This document shows, piece after piece, positions 1 through 5,456 of a DNA stretch of 5,456 nucleotides (position 1 is the first letter of the stretch; each line of letters starts with the position of its first letter). Source of the DNA: Chloroflexota bacterium (GTDB lineage: Bacteria > Chloroflexota > Anaerolineae > J102); the NCBI GenBank assembly GCA_013152695.1, contig JAADFV010000366.1:1-5456 (forward strand). The letters run 5' to 3'. A program made the translations under genes and the position numbers. Under the pieces are notes generated by a model that saw nothing but the letters and a program-made list of their open reading frames with translations, searched no databases and was not told the DNA's origin.

Positions 1-144
1 TAGTGGTTAATAATAGTTATGTTTTTGTTAGATGAGCAAACACATATTCATGTTATCCTGAGATATTATTGAAAACAAGGGCACGGTTTAGTGATGATTT
101 GCGATAAGTGTCTGAAAATACCCTAATCCGGACAAGTCGGAACC
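1..144. other. AT-rich non-coding flank
   Basis: I see no supportable gene here. The longest open stretches beginning with ATG are about ten codons long on the plus strand and have no ribosome binding site. The stretch is visibly richer in A and T than the genes to its right. It lies beyond the terminator of the phosphorylase gene and probably belongs to the intergenic space before a gene outside the left edge. Confidence 0.6.
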
Positions 145-216
145 AAGAAGAAAAAAACGCAAAGACGGGGAGACACTAAGAGAAAAAAACACTTAGCGTC
201 TCCCCGTCTTTGCGTT
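145..216 (-). terminator. Rho-independent terminator of the phosphorylase gene
   Basis: Arms at 156-180 and 192-216 form a 25-bp stem around an 11-base A-rich (U-rich in the RNA) loop. On the plus strand one pair (175/197) is an A-C mismatch. In the minus-strand transcript the same position is a U-G wobble, so the RNA stem is unbroken. On the minus strand the stem is followed directly by a run of seven T (two of them within the arm end) and then CTTCTT, the usual U-tract of an intrinsic terminator. It lies 63 bases past the TAA stop of the phosphorylase gene. On the plus strand the stem is followed by a much weaker T-rich stretch, so it is mainly a minus-strand signal. Confidence 0.85.
156..216. 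repeat. Inverted repeat built from degenerate 8-base units
   Basis: Each 25-base arm, read in the left-arm orientation, is one A followed by three consecutive 8-base units fitting ACGNNNAG: ACGCAAAG, ACGGGGAG, and ACACTAAG in the left arm or ACGCTAAG in the right arm. The two arms are near-perfect reverse complements. A 9-base direct repeat, GAAAAAAAC, occurs at 150-158 just before or at the start of the left arm and at 182-190 in the loop. This unit structure is directly visible. That it is a copy of a dispersed intergenic repeat is inference from having seen similar GCAAAGACG-type motifs in environmental bacterial genomes. Confidence 0.7.
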
Positions 217-279
217 AATCGTTTTCTTGCCCCGTGGGCTAAAAATGAACTGTTATGGTACTAAACCATGCCGAAACTG

Positions 280-2832
280 TTATGCCCACTTTACCAGACC
301 GAGTTCATGTTTAGTAATGAGGTCGGCGTGCTGAGGAATAATGCGGATGCCGTATCCAAAGCGTCCGTTATCCTCGAACTTGATACTGCACTCATAGCGT
401 TTCAGTCCCCCAGGAAGATCTTCGCTTGCTTGCATAGGAACGGCGTGGATATTTGTCAGCTCATCGTCATCAGTCCGCCACCCCCAGACCAATTCAACCA
501 AAACCTCAGAAGGATTGAGTGAGCCTAGAAAGACTTTGGCCTCGAAGGTAAGCTCATCACCGACGGCAACGCGATCAACAGTGAGGGGTTGGGCATTCAG
601 TCGCACCTGGGGCCAGGCGCGATAGGTACGGTCTTTCCAGGTAGCAAGACTCCGTGCCCGCTCATAGTTGTTGGCCATTCGTTGTTTCCCGGCAACTATC
701 GCTGGCAGATAAAGTTTCGTCAGGTAATCCTTGACCTGCCTACTCATGGAGAAGCGAGGAGCACAAGAGCGAATGGCTTCCTTCATGATTTCTGCCCAGC
801 GATCATGTGTGCCGTCTTCTGCCTGTTCAAAATAGGCGGGAATGATTTCATTTTCCAAAACATTGTAAAGAGATGAGGCATCAGCTTCATCCTGGGTCTT
901 CTCGTCCTTATATTCTCGCTCTTCTCCGATGACCCAGCCATTTTCTCCGTTATATCCTTCGTCCCACCAACCGTCGCGCACTGAGAAGTTAGGGATTCCG
1001 TTCAGAGCCGCCTTTTCGCCGCTGGTACCGCTGGCTTCGTTGGGGCGGCGAGGGTTATTCAGCCATAGATCGACGCCCTGTACCAAATGCCGGGCGATAT
1101 TCATGTCGTAATTCTCGATGAAAATGATTTTTCCTTCGAATTCTGGTGTTTGGGCCAGTTGATGCACTTGTTTGATGAGGGCTTTTCCTGGTTCGTCCGC
1201 GGGATGAGCCTTACCGGAAAAGATGATCTGAACCGGCTTTTCCGGATTGTTGAGAATTCGTTTGATCCGTTCGATATCATGGAAGATAAGGGTAGCGCGT
1301 TTGTAGGTTGCAAAGCGTCGGGCAAAGCCAATGGTAAGGGCATTGGGATCAAAGAGGTAGTGGGCAGCATCCACGCGAGAGGGGGTCTCGCCATGACGCC
1401 GGCGTTGTATGGCCACTCGCTCGCGGATGAATTCAAGCAGTTTGATTCGTAAATCGCGATGGACATCCCACAAGTCTCGATTAGGTATATTTGCTATCTT
1501 CTGCCAGGGATCAGGCATATCGGGTTCCTCGCGCCAGTTCGTACCCAGATAGCGATCGTAGAGTATTCCCATTTCGGAGGCCAGCCAAGTGTCGGTGTGT
1601 ACACCATTCGTGACTGATGTAATCGGGATTTCCTCCGTAGGCACATCGGGCCAAAGTCCTGCCCACATCTTGCGCGCCACATGGCCGTGAAGGCGACTCA
1701 CCCCATTGGCAAAGGCGGCAAAGCGTAGTGCCAGCACTGTCATACTAAAACGCTCACCCCAGGGGGTCTGCCAGCGGGCCAGATTCATGAAACCAGCTCT
1801 GTCGAGTCCGAGAAGCCCCCAGTAATTGTAGAAAAACTTATCCATCAATTCAAAGGGAAAGGCGTCGTTACCGGCAGGCACAGGGGTATGAGTCGTGAAC
1901 ACGGAACTGGCGGCGACAACTTGTTGGGCCTGAAAGAAGCTAAGATGCTCTTCTTGGACAAGCTCACGTACACGTTCCAGATTCAAAAACGCCGCATGGC
2001 CCTCGTTCAAATGAAAAACGGTGGGGTGGATATCCAGGGCGCGGAGAGCGCGCACACCGCCAAGTCCTAGCACAACCTCTTGTGCCACCCGCATTTCTTG
2101 ATCACCGCCATAAAGGCGAGCCGCCAATACACGATCCTCAGGACGATTGAGACTGACGTCTGTGTCCATGAGGAAGATCGGGATCCGTCCCACCTGAATA
2201 CGCCAGACCTTGGCATACACGGTTCGTCCCGGAAGATCGACACTGATGACAATTTCTTGTCCATTGGCGTCGAGGGCCGGTTGCGCCGGTGCTTCGGCAA
2301 ATTCTAATTTCTCGTAAATTGCCTCTTGCGTGCCATCTTCGCTGATTTGTTGTTTGAAGTAGCCTTGGGGATAGAGAAAACCAACACCAACGAGAGGAAT
2401 ACCCAAATCACTGGCTGATTTACAGTGGTCTCCCGAGAGAACACCTAAGCCTCCCGAATAGATCGGCAAGGCCTCGTGTAAACCAAATTCTGCCGAGAAG
2501 TAGGCGATAGTGTCATCTTTGTGTTGAGGATAGGTGCGGGAGAACCAGGTGCTTTCGGGGTGCATGTAGGCATCGAATGCCGTCAAGACCTTTTCATACA
2601 GCTCGAGAAAATCTGCATCTTTTGCCAATTGCTGCAGTTTTTCAGAGTCAACAGCCCGTAGAAGCTTGATAGGATTGTGGTTGGTCTCTTCCCAAAGGTG
2701 AGCATCGATTTCCTTGAACAGATGTTGTGCCAGAGGGGACCAAGCCCACCACAGATTGAATGCCAGTTCGTGTAAACGTGTAAGCTGGGGGGGAGTGGGA
2801 GGAAAAACAGAGATTGCACCGAGTATTTTCAT
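280..2832 (-). CDS. glgP: Alpha-glucan (glycogen) phosphorylase, GT35 family with DUF3417 N-terminus
   Basis: Cytosolic, PLP-dependent enzyme that splits alpha-1,4 bonds at the ends of glycogen or maltodextrin with phosphate, giving glucose-1-phosphate. The 850-residue length is right for the bacterial/archaeal type with an added N-terminal domain (DUF3417, about residues 12-125). Visible motifs: SGGLGVLSGDH (126-136), HLNEGHAAF (274-282), FTTHTPVPAGND (312-323, with H315 matching the active-site His of animal phosphorylase), SVTNGVHTDTW (406-416), RRFATYK (505-511, R506 and K511 aligning with the phosphate-binding Arg and Lys), and EASGTSGEKAALNG (599-612), in which K607 is the expected PLP lysine. 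Residues from about 740 to the end form an extra beta-rich tail. All key residues are present, so the gene looks intact. The ATG start is firm: an in-frame TAG lies four codons upstream, and AAGGA lies 12 bases before it, a slightly long spacing. It probably has its own promoter. The enzyme could favour maltodextrin over glycogen; sequence alone does not decide this. Confidence 0.96.
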   Translation of the reverse strand: MKILGAISVFPPTPPQLTRLHELAFNLWWAWSPLAQHLFKEIDAHLWEETNHNPIKLLRAVDSEKLQQLAKDADFLELYEKVLTAFDAYMHPESTWFSRTYPQHKDDTIAYFSAEFGLHEALPIYSGGLGVLSGDHCKSASDLGIPLVGVGFLYPQGYFKQQISEDGTQEAIYEKLEFAEAPAQPALDANGQEIVISVDLPGRTVYAKVWRIQVGRIPIFLMDTDVSLNRPEDRVLAARLYGGDQEMRVAQEVVLGLGGVRALRALDIHPTVFHLNEGHAAFLNLERVRELVQEEHLSFFQAQQVVAASSVFTTHTPVPAGNDAFPFELMDKFFYNYWGLLGLDRAGFMNLARWQTPWGERFSMTVLALRFAAFANGVSRLHGHVARKMWAGLWPDVPTEEIPITSVTNGVHTDTWLASEMGILYDRYLGTNWREEPDMPDPWQKIANIPNRDLWDVHRDLRIKLLEFIRERVAIQRRRHGETPSRVDAAHYLFDPNALTIGFARRFATYKRATLIFHDIERIKRILNNPEKPVQIIFSGKAHPADEPGKALIKQVHQLAQTPEFEGKIIFIENYDMNIARHLVQGVDLWLNNPRRPNEASGTSGEKAALNGIPNFSVRDGWWDEGYNGENGWVIGEEREYKDEKTQDEADASSLYNVLENEIIPAYFEQAEDGTHDRWAEIMKEAIRSCAPRFSMSRQVKDYLTKLYLPAIVAGKQRMANNYERARSLATWKDRTYRAWPQVRLNAQPLTVDRVAVGDELTFEAKVFLGSLNPSEVLVELVWGWRTDDDELTNIHAVPMQASEDLPGGLKRYECSIKFEDNGRFGYGIRIIPQHADLITKHELGLVKWA

Positions 2833-2844
2833 TTTGGATAACTA

Positions 2845-2849
2845 TCCTT
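2845..2849 (-). promoter_or_regulatory. Ribosome binding site of glgP
   Basis: AAGGA on the minus strand, 12 bases before the ATG. The spacing is longer than usual, but an in-frame stop between this site and the ATG rules out an earlier start, and the next in-frame Met is about 90 codons inside the conserved domain. Confidence 0.6.
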
Positions 2850-2904
2850 TTTGGGCTTTGCGTGAATGCCTGCTTCTTCAAAGCGAGAAGTCGGCTTGTG
2901 TCTG

Positions 2905-2933
2905 ATGATAGCGTGTTGTTTCGTTCCCGGCAA
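2905..2933 (-). promoter_or_regulatory. Candidate sigma-70-type promoter of glgP
   Basis: On the minus strand, TTGCCG (2928-2933) and TATCAT (2905-2910) are separated by exactly 17 bases. The -10 box matches the consensus in 5 of 6 positions and the -35 box in 4 of 6. It lies in the 108-base gap between the glycosyltransferase stop and glgP, pointing at glgP, and predicts a leader of roughly 65 bases. No terminator-like hairpin is seen in this gap, so read-through from the upstream genes may add to expression. Confidence 0.5.
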
Positions 2934-2940
2934 ATGTGGC

Positions 2941-3225
2941 TCAAGTAGAGCTAGAAACTGCCGTTTCGAAAGAAGCCACCCGCCGACCAGCGAGAACATC
3001 ATAAAATAGTGCTTCGTAAGCGTCGGTAATCGCATCCCAACTGTAATGCTGTTGCGCATGGACCGCTGCTTTTTTACGATACTCTGCTACAACATCGGGG
3101 TGATCAAGAAGATATTGCAATCCCTGGCGCAGGGATGGCCCGCCAATCTGGCCATCATAGCTGAGGGCTGCGTCAGCCACAGTCTCCAGATTCTCGGCTG
3201 TTATGTACGACCACACAATTACCAA
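2941..3225 (-). CDS. C-terminal part of the frameshifted glycosyltransferase
   Basis: Ninety-four codons from an ATG at 3225 that is unlikely to be a true start: the first eight residues are read from bases that belong to the other frame of the same gene. From residue 9 on (TAENLETVADAALSYDG) it matches the end of the donor-binding domain of GT4 enzymes. It ends with a helical stretch, YSWDAITDAYEALFYDVL (about 61-78), the usual C-terminal helix that packs back on the N-terminal domain. It has no catalytic centre and should not work alone. It ends with a TGA, 108 bases before glgP. Confidence 0.65.
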   Translation of the reverse strand: MVIVWSYITAENLETVADAALSYDGQIGGPSLRQGLQYLLDHPDVVAEYRKKAAVHAQQHYSWDAITDAYEALFYDVLAGRRVASFETAVSSST

Positions 3226-4102
3226 AGGCCATTGCCTCTACCAAAGCAGGATGAGTCCCCCCCACGCCCGAAGTAAGTGTATAGGCATAGGCATTACTGG
3301 CCAGCTCCCAATACCCTTCCCCAAAGACATATCCGGTAAAGATAACACGGGGATCATGGGTAGCGTGGAGTTGTGCCTTATACTCCTCGGCGTAGACTGC
3401 ATCACCGACTATGACACACTTCATGTCTGTATCGAGACCTTGCCAGGCCTCAACCAGGTGGTGAGCACAGTTTTCCGGGACAAGACGCCCGACAAAGAGG
3501 ACATACTCTCTGGGTTTAAGACCGTATTGGGCCAGTGTGGGGCCGGGAGCACGTCGGGGTAGCTCGGCCCCATAGGCAATATAGGTGGTGGGAATGTGGT
3601 AGACATCCTGATAGTAACGTTGTACGACGCGAGAGTCGGTAACGACGGCGTTGGCCAAGGGGCCGGCCATCCTTTCGGCAAACTGGATGTATTTTTTAGC
3701 GATGAGGGGCCATTTTGCACGTTTCCAATCCAGGCCGTCTACGTTGATGATACTCTTTTGCCCTGCCAGCCGTGGAATCCAGGCGACCATACTATTCCCG
3801 GCAATGAAATAAAGTACAATATCGTAATGTTGACCCAGTCCATGCACACTGGAAAGAAAGGAATGGACAATCGTATCCAGGTATTTATTAGTGATTGTAG
3901 GTAGCTTGACCAGGCGCATTCCGCGATAGGTGGGTTGATCATATTGAATGTGGTGGCTACGAGCATACACGGTTACGTCGTGGCCGCGTTCGACCAAGCG
4001 GGCACCAAGCTGTTCGACACAAGTCTCGAATCCGGAATAAGAGGCAGGTATGCCACGAGTGCCCATGAGGGCGATACGTAATGGTTTTTTAGTGTCTGTC
4101 AT
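3173..4102 (-). CDS. DUF1972/GT4 glycosyltransferase, N-terminal and central part
   Basis: Member of the GT-B fold glycosyltransferases with an N-terminal DUF1972 domain, often annotated as putative rhamnosyltransferases; they transfer a sugar from a nucleotide sugar to a growing surface or exopolysaccharide at the inner face of the membrane. Visible: Rossmann start LRIALMGTRGIPASYSGFET (8-27), NVDGLDWKRAKW (120-131), YIAYGAE (174-180), VGRLVPENCAHHLVEAW (204-220), and SGVGGTHPALVEAMAFGN (278-295) with the E-rich donor-site motif. Only residues 1-301 are family sequence; the last eight come from the wrong frame. The donor and acceptor sugars cannot be told. The ATG has a good GGGGGA site six bases upstream. 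It follows the TPR gene after 45 bases and is probably cotranscribed with it. Confidence 0.88.
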   Translation of the reverse strand: MTDTKKPLRIALMGTRGIPASYSGFETCVEQLGARLVERGHDVTVYARSHHIQYDQPTYRGMRLVKLPTITNKYLDTIVHSFLSSVHGLGQHYDIVLYFIAGNSMVAWIPRLAGQKSIINVDGLDWKRAKWPLIAKKYIQFAERMAGPLANAVVTDSRVVQRYYQDVYHIPTTYIAYGAELPRRAPGPTLAQYGLKPREYVLFVGRLVPENCAHHLVEAWQGLDTDMKCVIVGDAVYAEEYKAQLHATHDPRVIFTGYVFGEGYWELASNAYAYTLTSGVGGTHPALVEAMAFGNCVVVHNSRESGDCG

Positions 4103-4108
4103 TGTGTT

Positions 4109-4114
4109 TCCCCC
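4109..4114 (-). promoter_or_regulatory. Ribosome binding site of the DUF1972 glycosyltransferase
   Basis: GGGGGA on the minus strand, six bases before the ATG, which supports this start. A CCCCC run at 4135-4139 of the same transcript could pair with it (see findings). Confidence 0.65.
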
Positions 4115-4147
4115 AGGATGTCTGGAGATTGGACGGGGGTAATTTGT

Positions 4148-5032
4148 TCAGGGGGAGGACTGTGTTGCCAGAAATTCCTGACGTAGCTTATCGGCATCGG
4201 CACGGTCATTGGGGTTTTCTGTGAGCGACTGCAATTGCTGCAATGTTCTCAGGGCGTCTTGGATGTGGCCAGCACGTCCCTGGGCCAGCGCAATGCCAAG
4301 GAGCAGGTGGGAATCATCTGGCCGGATGATGTAGGCTTGCGTAAGTTCGTCCAGGGCAAGATTGTAGCGTTGCAGCTTCAGATAAGCATTTCCGAGGAGA
4401 CGATGCGCCCAATAGTCATCCGGTGCCAGCACCACGGCGCGGCCCAACACTGCCGCTGCTTGTTCATTTTTGCCGATACCGAGATAAGCAGCACCTAAAC
4501 CGGCATAAACCTCGACATCTTCAGCGCCGAGAGCCAAGGCTTTTTGGTAAGAGTCGATGGCTTCTAGGAAATTCCCGGCACTTCGTTGGGCATTACCGCG
4601 TTTTTTCCATAAAGTCGCTTGTTGCTCCGGTTCGATCCAGGAGGTAATTTGCATCTGTTCGGCAAAGGCGAGGCTGTCTGTGTCGAATGAAGGTGGAATC
4701 CAGTAGAGGTCTTGGCCGCCATTTGGGAAGTGTAATGCTCGCACCGTTTGCAGCCAGGCGCGAAATTCATTGCCATCTGCCATTTCTGTGAGCACGACTT
4801 CTGGGGCGTGGAGCCAGACAGCTACTCCTTCTTGATGTTGAGCAAAAACCTGGGCCAGGGGCTGATTCAGGAAGCCAGGAGGGGGCTCATCGGCAAGCGA
4901 GATATGGGCCCCTGCACTGGCAACAGCCACTGTGAAAAGGTCGGGCTCAGAGCGGGTCTGGGAAGCAGTACATGTGCTGAGGATCAACCCGGATAGAAGA
5001 AAGATGAAGAATAGAAAAGAACGACGCTTCAT
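4148..5032 (-). CDS. Probable exported TPR protein, possible lipoprotein
   Basis: 294 residues. The start MKRRSFLFFIFLLSGLILSTC is a basic tip, a hydrophobic core and a Cys at 21, like a lipoprotein signal, but Thr just before the Cys is an uncommon lipobox residue; ordinary Sec export or a membrane anchor is the alternative. Residues about 30-135 match no domain I recognise and are rich in A, P, E and aromatic residues. Then come 34-residue TPR units at about 139-172, 173-206 and 207-240, with the G8/A20/A27 positions (and P32 in the last two) well kept, and a degenerate fourth at 241-274. TPR units bind other proteins, so a scaffold or assembly role at the cell surface is plausible. Its ATG overlaps the stop of the preceding glycosyltransferase gene (ATGA) and has no clear ribosome binding site, suggesting translational coupling. 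The exact function is unknown. Confidence 0.85.
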   Translation of the reverse strand: MKRRSFLFFIFLLSGLILSTCTASQTRSEPDLFTVAVASAGAHISLADEPPPGFLNQPLAQVFAQHQEGVAVWLHAPEVVLTEMADGNEFRAWLQTVRALHFPNGGQDLYWIPPSFDTDSLAFAEQMQITSWIEPEQQATLWKKRGNAQRSAGNFLEAIDSYQKALALGAEDVEVYAGLGAAYLGIGKNEQAAAVLGRAVVLAPDDYWAHRLLGNAYLKLQRYNLALDELTQAYIIRPDDSHLLLGIALAQGRAGHIQDALRTLQQLQSLTENPNDRADADKLRQEFLATQSSP

Positions 5033-5456
5033 GCGATATCGGCAAGCATGTCGAGATAGAGCTGTTCGAAGGCAGCAATATGGCGGGGATAGCTGAATTG
5101 TTGTATGACCCGTTGCCGGCCCGCTGCGCCCAGTTGTTGGCGTAGCGGGGGCTGTGTGGCCAACCTCACCAGGGCTGTACGCATCTCTGAAGGATGTTGG
5201 GGTGAGACCAGATAACCTGTCTCTCCTTCTTTTATTGTTTCGCGGGGACCACCGTGACGAGTAGCAATGACGGGGCGGCCACTGGCCATGGCCTCGATGA
5301 CGACCATCCCAAAGGGCTCAGGGCGCGTGGAGGGAACCACCACAATATCGAGAGCGGCCAAGATTTGCGGCATGTCGCGGCGATAACCAGCCCAAATCAG
5401 GTGAGAAGCGATTCCCAGTTCCTGCGCCAGGGACTGTAGCGCCTGCAGGCGCCAGG
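5029..5456 (-). CDS. GT4 glycosyltransferase, C-terminal part, cut by right edge
   Basis: The frame is open to the edge of the window, so the Met at 5373 is internal: the 27 codons before it read WRLQALQSLAQELGIASHLI and onward to WAGYRRDMPQI, the usual lead-in to the donor-binding domain. In all 141 residues are visible. They include DIVVVPSTRPEPFGMVVIEAMASG with the E-x7-E motif (bases 5293-5319) that binds the nucleotide-sugar donor in GT4 enzymes, then GGPRETI and GETGYLV. The protein ends in a typical C-terminal helix and TGA. It should transfer a hexose or similar sugar in glycan building; donor and acceptor cannot be told. The stop overlaps the start of the TPR gene by four bases, so the two are very likely one operon. 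Confidence 0.93.
   Translation of the reverse strand, partial: WRLQALQSLAQELGIASHLIWAGYRRDMPQILAALDIVVVPSTRPEPFGMVVIEAMASGRPVIATRHGGPRETIKEGETGYLVSPQHPSEMRTALVRLATQPPLRQQLGAAGRQRVIQQFSYPRHIAAFEQLYLDMLADIA

Larger units (their letters stand above)
2941..4102 (-). pseudogene. Frameshifted DUF1972/GT4 glycosyltransferase, full span
   Basis: Two overlapping reading frames together make one family-length glycosyltransferase. The first frame reads correctly to the ...GNCVVVHN stretch (N301, bases 3200-3202) and then runs into a short foreign tail and a TGA at 3173. The second frame resumes the family sequence with TAENLETVADAAL from base 3201. Adding two bases (one CA in the context AACACAGCC) joins them as CVVVHNTAENLETV, which keeps the spacing of the typical CVLVNDTPENREV motif of this family and gives about 387 residues. 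Removing one base also restores the frame but leaves the motif one residue short. No slippery sequence typical of programmed frameshifting is evident. A true loss of function and a sequencing or assembly error are both possible. Confidence 0.75.

Noticed and set aside
10..39. Minus-strand promoter-like pair TTGCTC and TATTAT with an 18-base spacer, pointing off the left edge
   Set aside because: The -35 match is poor (3 of 6), the region is AT-rich so chance matches are common, and no target gene is visible in the window.
229..239. Small GCCC/GGGC hairpin between the glgP stop and the large stem
   Set aside because: Only four pairs with a three-base loop and no T-tract; the large hairpin next to it explains termination.
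1087..1466. Overlapping open frames of 121 codons on both strands inside glgP
   Set aside because: They lie wholly inside the strongly conserved phosphorylase gene, match no family I recognise and show no ribosome binding site; they are shadows of that gene.
2836..2847. Imperfect palindrome GGATAACTATCC overlapping the glgP ribosome binding site
   Set aside because: Five pairs around two bases is too short to claim as an operator, and RNA pairing with so small a loop cannot form.
3190..3210. Programmed ribosomal frameshifting to join the two glycosyltransferase parts
   Set aside because: No slippery heptamer, no internal Shine-Dalgarno spacing or strong downstream stem is evident, and the family motif needs two bases restored, which a +1 shift would not reproduce exactly.
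3203..3904. Plus-strand open frames of about 100-120 codons opposite the glycosyltransferase
   Set aside because: Antisense to conserved GT4 sequence, with composition expected of a reverse-frame shadow and no recognisable domain.
5254..5439. Plus-strand 61-codon open frame at the right edge
   Set aside because: Antisense to the conserved E-x7-E donor-binding region of the GT4 gene.

Overview
The window is a minus-strand stretch of bacterial chromosome. Read in the direction of transcription (right to left), it holds the 3' end of a GT4 glycosyltransferase gene cut by the right edge, a small TPR protein with an N-terminal signal sequence, a second GT4-type glycosyltransferase (DUF1972 type) broken by a frameshift, and a complete alpha-glucan (glycogen) phosphorylase gene that ends in a strong hairpin terminator. 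I saw no RNA gene, insertion sequence, CRISPR array or plus-strand gene. The base composition is moderate and codon use looks similar throughout. The phosphorylase is of the type with a DUF3417 N-terminus. Together with the signal-bearing TPR protein and the glycosyltransferase types, this fits Chloroflexota (Anaerolineae-like) best, but that is inference and other phyla with this phosphorylase type are possible.

Right part (2941-5456): the first GT4 gene and the TPR gene overlap by an ATGA, and the TPR gene is followed after 45 bases by the second glycosyltransferase. These three look like one transcription unit, probably part of a larger surface or exopolysaccharide cluster continuing past the right edge. 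The second glycosyltransferase reads as one gene of about 387 codons, but the present sequence changes frame near 3200. The frame change can be explained by the loss of two bases inside a motif that reads N-T-A-E-N when restored. This is either a true mutation or an assembly error.

Middle (2833-2940): a 108-base gap carries a good sigma-70-like promoter (-35 TTGCCG, 17-base spacer, -10 TATCAT) facing the phosphorylase gene, so glgP can probably be transcribed on its own.

Left part (1-2832): glgP fills 280-2832. Its 3' flank has a 25-bp-stem inverted repeat followed, on the minus strand, by a T-rich tract. The single mismatch seen on the plus strand becomes a G-U pair in the minus-strand RNA, which supports a terminator for glgP. 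Each arm consists of three degenerate copies of an 8-base unit (ACGNNNAG), suggesting a dispersed repeat used as a terminator. The outermost 1-144 bases are AT-rich and hold no gene I can support.

Functionally, the phosphorylase releases glucose-1-phosphate from storage glucan inside the cell. The two glycosyltransferases would use nucleotide sugars to build a glycan at the membrane. A direct link between the two parts is possible through the sugar-phosphate pool but is not shown by the sequence. I did not find a clearly new biological system; the most useful observations are the frameshift and the repeat-built terminator.
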